Source of the DNA: Chlorocebus sabaeus
Taxonomy: Eukaryota; Chordata; Mammalia; Primates; Cercopithecidae
DNA length: 64,000 nt
Reading direction: 5' to 3'
Assembly (NCBI RefSeq): GCF_047675955.1
Contig: NC_132929.1
Location: 36,138,421-36,202,420, forward strand
The notes under the pieces are model-generated. The model was not told the origin of the DNA. It searched no databases and worked only from the letters and a program-made list of their open reading frames with translations. Position numbers and translations under genes: made by a program. Below, piece by piece: positions 47,794 to 57,715 of the stretch. Position 1 is the stretch's first letter. Every line of letters begins with the position of its first letter.

Positions 47794-49748
47794 ACTACTA
47801 GTCTTCAAATGACTGACAGTCTTTCATTTGAAAGACGGATTAAATGTGTTCTGTACAGCCCCAAAGGAAAGGATCAAAATTAAGGGATTAAAAGTACAAA
47901 GGAGCGAGTTATGCTTGATATAAGACTTTTCTAATTCAAGATGGAATAAGTTACCTTTAAAGATCGTGAGTTTCCCCTTGTGGGAGGTGTTCAAGCATAA
48001 CCAGATAACTACTTGGCAGAAATATTGTGGGCAGGGTCCAAATCCCAGTGGGACATTCATCTGAGTGACTTTAAAGGTTTCGTCTGAGACTGAAATCATC
48101 CTTACTTGCTTTCAGACAAACACACCTTAATCCAGCAGTCATTAAGGCCAGTCCCCACTAAGTGAGAAATGAGCTTTTTCAGATCTACTTGAAAACTTTT
48201 AGACTTCAGGTGATTTTCTAAAAGACAAATGATTTCTCAAGAATATATCTACAATCATGCCCCTAAACTGTCATGGAAACAAACAGGACAGCACTCACAA
48301 GCACGAGAATGTGTTAAGTTTTATACTACACAAAGTCACATTAAAATTAGAAGATGCATTTGTGAATGTTCCCTTTGCCTAAGATAAGAGGGACATATAG
48401 ATGTATCTCTCAATTCTATCTTAATGGCGATTGGTTACACAGGTTAGCTGTACTTCGTGGTATTCCGTATTCTCAAGGAAAATAATGCTTACATTTCACT
48501 CATATCCTCTTACAACAAGCAGACTTAATGAAAATCATGGATGAAGAGAGCTAATGATAAGCAAATAAGAATAACCCCATTTGTACCAAATTGATTTTAT
48601 TAAATAGTAATTTAAAGATATTAGGCTCAGCAAAGCATTACATAATTGGATCTATTTTTTTCCCATATAAATGCCAGAGTTATAACTTCCACTAACTAGA
48701 GACAAAGTTATATCCAGGACGTTTTTCACAGCTTCCTCCAGGGGAGGCATGAAGATAGAAATTAGGGTTGTAGTTCTTGTTTCATCATGTATCAGCTGGA
48801 AAAGCTAGGCTATAGTGCAAGCTCTGTGAACCTCAGTTTTCAAAAAATATGGGGCTATCAGTGACTCTCTATGGAGGATTAAATGGTGTCAGAGTGTTTG
48901 TAAACCATAAAGCACAAAATAAATATAGATTAGCATCATCTCCCTATTTGTTTATGAAATGCCTAGTAAACTTCAGAAGCAGTAACATTTTAAAAAGCGA
49001 AATAACTGGCAAACCTAGGGAATAAACGACGTTTTTTATACCCACAGGAGCAAAGATTTTTAAAGTTATCGTATTATTTCCTGAAAATATGATGAGGGCT
49101 AACAAATTTCATTCCAAAAAGAGAATCCAGAAATCAAAGATTTCAGCTGCTTCCTTGCATTTTGCCCATTGGCTAATACACGCTATCATCCATCTATTTA
49201 GACCTCCTATCTCTTGACATAGCACTCCTGATAATTAACAGAAAAATCATGTTCTATCATGTCACACAAAATACTGATGGATAGAAAAAAGCTCTGACTA
49301 CGGCTCTCTCAGTTCATGAGTCAAAAGGTTGGGATGTAAGGGAGTTATCTTCAGTAGAATAGCTAGATGGGGGAGACAGAACTTGTAAATCATTCCTCAG
49401 AGGGTCTGTATGTGGTCTTTGAGATACCATCAAATGTTAACTCACACCTGAGTTGTCACTGGTGGATGGCTCCAAAAAAACCTGTTTTTTAAGTAGAGAA
49501 ACATAAAAATGGTGTAGCTGCTGACTCTGAGTGCCTAATTATGGTTTTAAAAATTATTAAATATGAAATATATAAAGGCAGCCTTGATTTCTTACTAATA
49601 AACGCTGTAAATAGTTAAAATGTATGCAGAAAACATTTCCATGACAGAGTATTCTTAGGAAATTTGTTCCATATAAGCGGTTTTGTTGATCCCTATAATG
49701 TAACAGATTTTTAAGAAAACTGAACCCCACATCTACCTCTGCAAATCT

Positions 49749-49786
49749 ATTCATCCATCCATCCATCCATCCATCCATCCATCCAT
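49749..49786. repeat. (ATCC)n microsatellite
   Basis: About nine ATCC units. On the minus strand it gives the DGWM-type peptide repeat at the start of a short frame, which is not coding evidence. Confidence 0.95.
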
Positions 49787-51463
49787 TCAGTAACTTCTTT
49801 TCCCTAGTAAATGGTCATTTATAAATATTATTTTCCTAGGTACCCCAGAGCAAATACCAAAGTGGCTGGGTGCTATTGTAGGTGCTCTGCAAATATCACC
49901 TTGCTGATCTCATTCGTTTTTATTGTGTCTCACTTGAGTGGGAGGGAAAGATAGGAGAAAAAGAACACTAATGAGAATTAATATATTTACAAGTATATCT
50001 ACTACATATTAAAGAGCTAAGGTTTAGATGACATATTGTATATTTTTAAATGACTATTTCTGTTTAGAAACTACATTATTTCATGACTGGGCAGCATTAA
50101 ATAAATTATCCGGTTCTCAATTCAAATCGAGGGCAAAAGGGTTTACTTGTGCATGATGTTGCTTTGTATCCCAAGTAATGTGACTGAAATATATAAAACC
50201 AAGAGGCTGCCCATGAAAATGGTGCTTTAAAAATACTGTCTACTTCATGGAAGATCCAGGCTTCTCCCTCCTCCCATGGATAAATGGATTCAGAAATCCT
50301 CTTTGTCTTTAAAAGAACTGATCCCTTCTTGCCAGACAAGCACTCTGCTCAGTAGTGACAACCATTTGGGTTTTCTCTTTTCAAGATCCAGCCATTACCT
50401 TCTCCCAATCCTTCCCATCACAGGTAACAAAAATGGTACAAAAATCCCAGTGAAGGGATACCAGGAAAAGTGTCCTTACAGTGAGATCAGAGATCGAATT
50501 CCAATTTCATTCGGTAAAAAGAAAGGCCGAGTTCTTCAAAACTATAAAATCGTATTTACTAGAGTTGGACATACTACCGACACATACAGGATTTTCAAAG
50601 TGGTGAGGAGTCTTGCATTTGCACATGAATCAGGCCGGAGGAAGAATCTACGGGCCAGAAATTCCCTTTAAGCCTCTCTGTGCTCTTATAACTCCATTTA
50701 CACGAACACACCGGGTGAGCACTCATATGAAGCAAAGGGGTATATAATCTACTGAAACTGATGAAGCTCTTACATTTCCTTTCAGTACTCCGCTGCCGCG
50801 TGACATTTGGCCAATGCACTTTTATGATGAGCAGAACAAGTGCTCCCCTGATTATAAATGTTATAGCTGGCTCTCTCCCTTTGCCCAAGAAGCAATCCAA
50901 ATGGTATTGGAATTTTGTTGTTAATTAAACAAAAGCAAAATTAAAGGATGAGACTAGAGTTGCTCAAAAGAAGATTTATTACATTTGAGCATGAAACTAA
51001 GCCTAAACTTATTTGTCAACTAATGCAGAGGAAGGATTTTCTTCTTTGGTGAGTTCAAAGGGCCCGATTTAATGATGTTTAAAAAACAAGTAAACCAGCC
51101 AACAAAGAGAATCTTTCTCTTTTATGGTGGCTTGTTCCCTCCTCCCTTGTCCACATGCATCCACCTACCAAAAAGCTATAGTGTAAATAGTATTTGTTTT
51201 GCACGAAAAATCTAATTATACAAACTCTCTTACACATGGAACCAATTTAACTATTAAAACTGAGAGGCGACAGGGAAGTATTTAATAAGATTCTAAGCCA
51301 GTTTTTTCCCCTTAAATCTGATATGGAAACATTTACAGCATTCCTCACTTTCCCACAAACTATTTTCTTTTTCAGCTTAAGTTTGCAACAAAGCCAAATA
51401 ATCTCATTAAAATTCAGGATGTTATGATATTGGGAGTGAAATATTCTACTTGTCCAGATGCAT

Positions 51464-51508
51464 TGTCTCTCTCTCTCCCTCTCCCTATCTCTCTCTCTCT
51501 CTATCTCC
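51464..51508. repeat. (CT)n microsatellite
   Basis: A CT-rich tract with a few interruptions (CTCTCTCCCTCTCCCTATC). Confidence 0.9.
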
Positions 51509-53686
51509 CAGGCAGCTGAGTTTATAGAAAAATTGCATTGCCAGTACTTCTGAGGCACTTTTTTCAAAGCACAATACTATGCATCTATTATTTTATGGCA
51601 GACAGAGGTCACTCCAAGACAAATGTGTGGGGGTAGTGTGTGATTCTCATTATTCTATTAGTAAGGGATAGTATGGAACTTCACTTTGTAGAACTACAAA
51701 AGCATAAGCCTATGTACTAGGAAACATCAACATTAAATCAAAATATTAAAACGTACTTTCCTTATTGTTTGGTGGGTGGTTACTATTCATGAGGGGAGAA
51801 AGCAGTTTAAAATGTCTCAGCCTCTTGCCTTTCCTCCAATCAACACAAATTATATTAGACAAAGTGGATAAAGACTGGCATTGACATCTTCCAAATAGCG
51901 ACATCTATTTTATAATTTAAAGACCAAAAAAATGCTTTAGCTGCAGAGGGCATTTAAATCGTTTTACACTTACAGGGCTAATGAAATACAGGAATAGCAT
52001 AAAAGTTTTTTTTGGGGGGGGCCAGGGGAGAATATATTTTTTAACATAAGAAGTCGGTAAGAAACCTTAATAATTTTTCCTCCCAAATAATTTTAGGGGC
52101 TTAAGAGCTCGGATCACGGGAGGTTTCCTCTCTTTTACTTATATGAATTGAATATTCCACAAATGATTAAATCCCATTTCCCTCAAGCCACAGGGGAAAA
52201 GAGAAAATTTGCTGTGGGCACATTATATAGAAAGATTTCATCTCAAGTAGCTCATCTTAACGTCCAGAACGTTTCGGCCTGTTAATAATTAATAAAAGAG
52301 ATGCCACCCAATCTCTAGTGAAGAAAGGCAAAGCTCGGTGATCTGAAAGTAAACCCAGCGCAGATACCGAACTGGTGTCCTTCATTCCAGATTGCAACAA
52401 GACCCGAACCTAGCAAACGTTTAACGAGCGCTTGGCGCCCGCACGGGTGGGCAGGACCCGCAGGACAGTCTGGGTCTGCACAATTGCTGGGCATTAGGGA
52501 AGTCGCGTCCGCCACAAAAAGATGGGGCTCTAAATCCCCAAGCCTGGCGGCCGGGCCTGCCAAGCCGTTCGGGCAGATTATCCACGGCGACGAACCTGCG
52601 GGCGCACAAGCGGGCGGCGTGCTGCGGGCTGAGTTTCTCCGGAGCTGTTTGCAACCGTCCCAAGAGCGAGTCTCGGTTTCTCCGGCAGCAGAGGCGACTT
52701 CCTGCACACCTCCAAACTTTAGCTTTCCCATCAGAAAGTTCCCTGACTTGCCACGGTTTCTCTCTTTCTCACCTGAGAGGACCTCGAACCAGTCCTCCCT
52801 CCAGCCGGATCCCCTTCCCCTCCCGCCCCCGGCCCGGCTACGGAGTCCTGATGAGGGCGGAAGGCCGGGCCGGGAGGCTTGGCTGCGACAAACCCGCGCC
52901 CGTCGTCCCTCACCACGGTCTAACCTCCGCCCCTGCCCGCGGATCCCGTGGGCTGCCGAGTTCCTCCCCACCTCCATCCACCAGCCAAAGTGTCAAGCGG
53001 GGGTGCGCCGCTGCTCCCTGGGCCGCCAAGGGCGTCTTGGCACGCTCGAGGCGCCCGTCTAGCTCCGGCCCGCGCGCTTTCGGAAGTGGCCGCGGCGGGA
53101 CACAACGCGGGACACAGCGCGGACCTGCGGCACTTGCCCGGCCGGTGGCCGCTGAGACGCTCGGGACCGCAGGGGGAGGGCGCAAGGCCTGGGGCGCTGA
53201 CCAGTCCCCGGGGATGACATCGCGACCGCACGCAAGCACGGCCCTGCCCGGCCGCGGCGCCTCCCCGACCTAGGCCGGAGCTGTCCGGGGTGCGGGCCCT
53301 GGGGACCGGCCGCGGGCGTCCCCGGCTTCCTCTGAACTCCGCAGACCCTCCCCTTCCTTCACGAAGCGCGGCGACTCCCGGCAAACTTTCTTTTGGGAGC
53401 CCCGCTGGGTGCCAAGCGGACCCAGGAGACTGACAGGAGCCGGAGGGGGCAGCACAGGGGTATCCACCCCGTGCGCCTTTGCCCCCAATCGGAGGCAGGC
53501 CGATCCCGTGGCCGGGCTCAGGTGGCGCCGCGGCGGTGGCCCAGAAGGCCCTGGCGGGGCCCCGGCGCCGAGCCCCGGGCAGTACGTGCGTTCGGGCAGG
53601 CGCGCCCACCCCTCCCCCTGCGCGCCCTCCTCCCCGCCCCCCGGAGCCGCCAGCCCACCCGGCCCCGGCGGGGCGCCCGGGCTCAC

Positions 53687-53717
53687 CTTTCATCGCTGCG
53701 ATCACAAAATACATCAT
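53687..53717 (-). CDS. RORA: RORA: first coding exon of isoform RORalpha4
   Basis: The minus strand reads ATG ATG TAT TTT GTG ATC GCA GCG ATG AAA G and then the donor GTGAGC. This gives MMYFVIAAMK, the isoform-specific amino terminus of human RORalpha4, which I recognise and which joins directly to AQIEIIPCK at the start of the zinc-finger domain. An in-frame TAA (53720-53718) lies immediately before the first ATG and fixes the start. The protein is a nuclear orphan receptor that acts on ROR elements in clock, lipid, cerebellar and immune programmes. Alpha4 has the shortest amino terminus of the isoforms. The exon ends in phase 1, identical to the second alpha2 exon, as needed for the shared exon. 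The transcribed 5' leader extends to higher coordinates; its start cannot be read from sequence alone. Confidence 0.95.
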
Positions 53718-53846
53718 TTAAGCCGCGGTGCGGAGAGCGCAGGGAGAGCGGATGGTCCGACCCCGGAGCCCCCTCTGCCGCCGCCGCGCCGCCGCCGCCC
53801 GAGCCACAGCAGCAGCTGCCGCAGCTGCCCGCCCGCCGAGAGCCAT
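53718..53846 (-). other. Upstream ORF (42 codons) ending directly at the RORalpha4 start codon
   Basis: On the minus strand an ATG at 53846-53844 in strong context (GGGATGG) opens a 42-codon frame, Ala- and Arg-rich (MALGGRAAAAAAVAR...RTAA). Its TAA at 53720-53718 abuts the RORalpha4 ATG with no gap. Whether it is in the mRNA depends on the transcription start. Two further upstream ATGs (53868 and 53856) open another frame that overlaps the main start. Confidence 0.6.
53777..53828. repeat. CCG and CAG triplet-rich tract in the RORalpha4 leader
   Basis: GCCGCCGCCGCGCCGCCGCC is followed by CACAGCAGCAGCTGCCGCAGC. On the transcript this is a CGG/CTG-rich 5' leader, strongly structured and potentially length-variable. 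Confidence 0.85.
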
Positions 53847-53877
53847 CCCGAGCCATAAGAGGCTCCATGTGACCGGC

Positions 53878-53904
53878 TGACATCACGGCCGCCGCTCTGT
53901 TTAC
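53878..53904. promoter_or_regulatory. CRE-like and forkhead-like motifs near the RORalpha4 start region
   Basis: TGACATCA at 53878-53885 is one base from the cAMP-response element TGACGTCA. TGTTTAC at 53898-53904 matches the forkhead core. Both stand out in an otherwise G/C-only region. The motif calls are by eye. Confidence 0.4.
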
Positions 53905-53927
53905 ACCGCGCCCCTCCGCTTCCTCCC

Positions 53928-53961
53928 GGGGCGGGAGGCGGGAGGCGGGAGGCGGGAGGCA
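53928..53961 (+). repeat. GGGAGGC heptamer array, potential G-quadruplex
   Basis: GGGGCGGGAGGC followed by three more GGGAGGC units gives five G-runs of three or more with loops of one to four bases, meeting the usual quadruplex pattern on the + (template) strand. It may also serve as Sp1/MAZ-type sites. Confidence 0.85.
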
Positions 53962-54350
53962 GGCGCGCCCCAGCGCCGCGCCCCGCCCCGCCCCCGCGGG
54001 CAGGTGAGCAGCAGCGGCGGCTCGGCCGGCCCACCCCGGCCGGGCCTGCCCTCCCGCGCCCCGGGCCCTCGCCCGGGCGCCCGCCTTCCCCTCGCCTTCG
54101 GGATCACCTGTGGCCGCCGGTCGCTTTTCTGCACGCAGCGCCCCGCGGAACGCGCCTCTGACCACTTTCTCCCCCCACTCAGTGGGACAAGAGGCTCGCA
54201 ACCCGACGCCACTCTCCCGCTGGCTTCCCGGAGCCCTTGGAGGCGATGAATGCGCCAACTCGTTGGTGGAAAAGACAGGTTTGATCTGGGGAGCTACGGT
54301 CACCCTCATTTCCTAGAGCGCCCCAGCTCGAATCGGAAGGTACGGCCCCC

Positions 54351-56523
54351 TCCTGGGCCGTGAAGAACGAAGCCACTGGGACGGTCCGGGGAGTGAAGTA
54401 AGCTCCTCCGAAGTCTTTCTGGAGAGACTCGGCCTGGGCAGGGGAACTCCGCCCACCCAACCCTTGGCAACCCTTGGATATTGGCAGTTATACCAATAAC
54501 CAAGGTCCTGGTCTACACCTGTTCCCCCGACCCTTCCCCGCGTCCAAGACCACTGATACCTGCAAGGAGAGCCGGAAATTGTACGTGAATCACCTAAATG
54601 AACTCCAGTTGCCAGCTGATTTGAGCCGCTAAATTCCCAGGCTCTTCCATCTCTCTCCAGAGAACCCATCTACAAGTAGGAAAAGCTATCGTTTTCATAC
54701 CCTAGAAATGAAACATTGTGGTATTTTTGACAGAAAATAAAGACCTCTAAAGGTGAACTTTGTACATTTTAACATGCAACTGAGACTTAATTCCCTCTAA
54801 ACTTTGAAGCTTACTTCTTTTTACTGTCCTTATGGAACTGTAAATCATGACGTTATTATTTCACAGATCAATCTCTTTACGATGAATTTCAGATGCTAGG
54901 TACCCAGGATCTGCATTGTTTAAAACTTTGGTCAGGGAGTCTATAGCACCGAGCATAACAGAAAAAATTCTGAAAAGCCAAGTTTGCATACCTATTGCGG
55001 TTCCTTCGCGAAATTTCATGCTGCTTTATTTTCTGTTGGTCAGTTTCCACTCACAACTTAAAAATCAGATGGCTATTAGCTGTTGCATTCATGATGATTA
55101 AACAAGGATAATTCTAGCATATTTTTTTCTCCATGTGAGTTGCTCTTGCCCCTGAGTTGGGCCACAATTTAAAACACAAGCAGATAATCAGCACTGTAGA
55201 AAACAAAGATTCATACAACACTCCCTCCCCAGCCCCCTTTCAAGGCAGAATTGAGGCTTCCAAGCATTTACACAGCGCTCTGATTTAGAAGGTCAATAAA
55301 GTTCATTGTCCTTCAGTCAAGCTATGGCTTTATAAAAGTTTGATTTCAGATAAATTCATTCTAATACAGTTTTTTTTCTTTTAGATTTTTTTTTCCCCAA
55401 ATAAAACTACAAAGAAAATAAATTGTAAAAATGTGAACCCAAGACCTACCCATGTTAACTCAGCTGTCCAGCCATAGCGAAGTGGACAGGAGTTTCAAAT
55501 GAATCAACCATACCCACTGTAATGTTTACAATTATGAAATTAAATCACACCATGTTCCTATGATGCAACTATATCTCCCAATGAGGCAACGCCCCTCAGT
55601 TACACTGACACCATCATTCAAATTTGGTTCTTGATTTCCCTTGTGTTAGCGACTAATGCCAAACTATCCTATAAGCAGGTCCCAGGTACAATTTTCTTTC
55701 TTTTGTATTGTTAAAGGATGGAAAACCATTGGAGATTGCATCCTCATGAGTATGTTCTTCCATACTCAATGCAAATGAACCCAGATATACAACTCCGAGA
55801 ATTCACAATGCTACTTTAAAACAGTATCCTGCTTTAGAAAACAATGTTTTCAAAATAACCAAATCTGTTAGCTCTAGCCTGCCTGTCAGACATCTGACTC
55901 CAAGGTGAATAGTCTGACATCACTAGTAATCAGTATTTATTTCCAGATCATTTCAAATGAAATCAGTCATTGGGAACAACATGTAATGTGACATCTGCTC
56001 CTGTAGTTACAAGTAGAATCATTCATTCTATAGATATGTCCCCAATAGAAATATAATCTCAAGTACTTATCTGAAATATTTACACATTTATTCAACAAAG
56101 ACATTTTCAGAATAATGTAATACTGACCTTGCCCTTTAGAGATGTATTTCATTCACTTCCTACAACTAATGAGCAACAGAATTTGAGATATGAAGTCCTA
56201 ACCTTCCAATGTAGCTAGATGCTATTTGTAATACATGCCTCTATTAAATGTCTTCAGCTTTTAACCCAGGTTATATTACTGTTCTTTATCTTAACACAAA
56301 GCTCTTTGAGAGTAAAAACTAGAGGCTGTTTTTTTTAACCACTCAAAATGCACATTTTCTATGACATTATAAGGTCCCAACCAAACAGATCAATCAGGAG
56401 TAAAAGGGAACATCTCCCATACTGAAGGGACATCTCCCTTCAGTAATACCAAATTGGAGCCATAAATGATACATTTTAGTACAAACTTTTACCCACTGCA
56501 TATTAAAATACAATCATGTAAAA
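54351..56523 (-). other. RORA: Sequence upstream of the RORalpha4 promoter; intron for longer RORA isoforms
   Basis: CpG density falls off after about 54.35 kb. No exon or named repeat was recognised in this stretch. In known RORA genes the alpha1-3 transcripts start far upstream, so this is intron for them. Confidence 0.6.
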
Positions 56524-56820
56524 GGCGGGCATGGTGGCTCACGCCTGTAATCCCAGCACTTTGAGAGGTCAAGGCGGGTGGATCACTTGAGGTCAGGAGT
56601 TCAAGACCAGCCTGGGCAACATGGTGAAACCCCATCTCTACAAAAATACAAAAATTAGCCAGGCGTGGTGGTGCATGCCTGTAATCCTAGCTACTACTTG
56701 CAAGGCTGAGGCGTAAGAATTGCTTGAACCCAGGAGGTAGAGGTTGCAGTGAGCCAAGATCACACCACTGCACTCTAGCCTGGGCGACAGAGCAAGAATC
56801 TGTCTCAAGGAAAAAAAAAA
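56524..56820 (+). mobile_element. Alu, sense, full length
   Basis: It begins GGCGGGCATGGTGGCTCAC and ends CTCAAGGAAAAAAAAAA. Diverged TACAATCATGTA and TACAATTGTA flank it. S-type. Confidence 0.93.
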
Positions 56821-57476
56821 GTATACAATTGTAGAAATACAATAAAACATTAAAATGCAATAAATAGGTAGGAATAATTGTCTGGATTTTATTAAACAAA
56901 TGCTTATGAGTAAGGGAGAACGCCGTGCTAAGGAATATATTCTTTCTTTTTCTTTTTACCAAGTGTTCTGAGAAAAAAAAAAAAAAGTAAATATTGCTTA
57001 CATGAAGATAATTAAACAAAATGGGACTTCTTTACCAGGAATGGGAGTTTGTTATACATTAATTTGCAGCTCAAAGGTTTCTGTTGGCTAATCTTAGAAA
57101 AAGAAGGCATATAACATACTTATAAACACATGTAACTCATCTCAGTCTCCTAGGATGGTCATAGCCCCACGTGGTGTTCCTGTGTGCTGCGTTCCACATT
57201 CAATCTGTCATTTAGCGAGAAAGTAGAGAGACACTTCTAATGCCAGGTTGTTCCCAAAAACACCTCGGGGAAAAGACTGGTGCATTTTTGTAGGAGTCTA
57301 GACTGGAGTATTATTAGTAAATTGGTGCCAATCTTCCTATGTTACAGGTTAACTAAATGATACTTGACTTTATAAGAGTATATTTTGTTTTTCACCATAC
57401 AAGTTCTGATCTCATAATTTGCCACCCCAAATCATAGATATAATGCTACTGGGGAGAATGACAAACCAGTGGACTG
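56821..57476. other. Unique DNA, no gene seen
   Basis: AT-rich spacer with a 13-A run at about 56973-56985. Confidence 0.5.
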
Positions 57477-57477
57477 G

Positions 57478-57481
<4 letters not shown>

Positions 57482-57523
<42 letters not shown>

Positions 57524-57707
57524 AGACGGAGTCTGGCTCTGTCGCCCAGGCTGGAGTGCAGTGGCCGGATCTCAGCTCACTGCAAGCTCCGCCTCCTGGG
57601 TTTACGCCATTCTCCTGCCTCAGCCTCCCGAGTAGCTGGGACTACAGGCGCCGCCACCACGCCCGGCTAGTTTTTTTGTATTTTTTTAGTAGAGACGGGG
57701 TTTCACC
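57482..57707 (-). mobile_element. Young AluY (Old World monkey-type), antisense, 5'-truncated
   Basis: A T-run of 41 bases (57482-57522) leads into GAGACGGAGTCTGGCTCTG, and the body stops at GGGGTTTCACC, missing about the first 60 bases of Alu. GCAAATTT at 57477-57484 and 57708-57715 is the target-site duplication. The GTGGCCGGATCTCAGCTC variant and the very long pure tail indicate recent insertion. Confidence 0.95.
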
Positions 57708-57715
57708 GCAAATTT

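Larger units (their letters stand above)
45646..52400. other. Unique intronic DNA with microsatellites, no gene seen
   Basis: Few interspersed repeats are recognisable. Microsatellites at 47747, 49749 and 51464 are listed separately. A 131-codon + frame at 50276-50671 has no known similarity. A G-run occurs at about 52012-52021. Confidence 0.5.
20272..53686 (-). other. RORA: RORA intron: first intron of RORalpha4; contains no further exon that I recognise
   Basis: It runs from the alpha4 exon 1 donor (53686) towards the alpha2 exons. For RORalpha4 transcripts the alpha2 exons are skipped and this is one large intron continuing past position 1. I looked for a RORalpha3-specific exon (recalled segment LEHINWDGATAKNF) and did not see it. 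The content is repeats and unique DNA described in separate entries. Confidence 0.7.
52420..54350 (-). promoter_or_regulatory. RORA: CpG-island promoter of RORalpha4
   Basis: This is the only long CpG-dense, GC-rich region in the window. It spans RORalpha4 exon 1 and about 1.2 kb of the intron behind it. I see no TATA box near the expected start region (about 53.9 kb), as usual for CpG-island promoters. The many long open frames in both directions here are a by-product of GC richness. RORalpha4 is known to be broadly expressed and hypoxia-inducible; an ACGTG core occurs at 53584-53588, within intron 1, and could be a HIF site but is unproven. GC-box-like and GGGAGGC motifs are abundant upstream. 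Confidence 0.88.

Noticed and set aside
50276..50671. 131-codon + strand frame as a gene or retrocopy
   Set aside because: The sequence resembles no protein I recognise and there is no A-tail or duplication marking a retrocopy.
52315..54669. Numerous frames of 80-265 codons around the CpG island as independent genes
   Set aside because: They overlap in both directions, are proline/arginine/glycine-rich as expected from GC content, and the only supported coding segment among them is the 10-codon RORalpha4 start before its GTGAGC donor.
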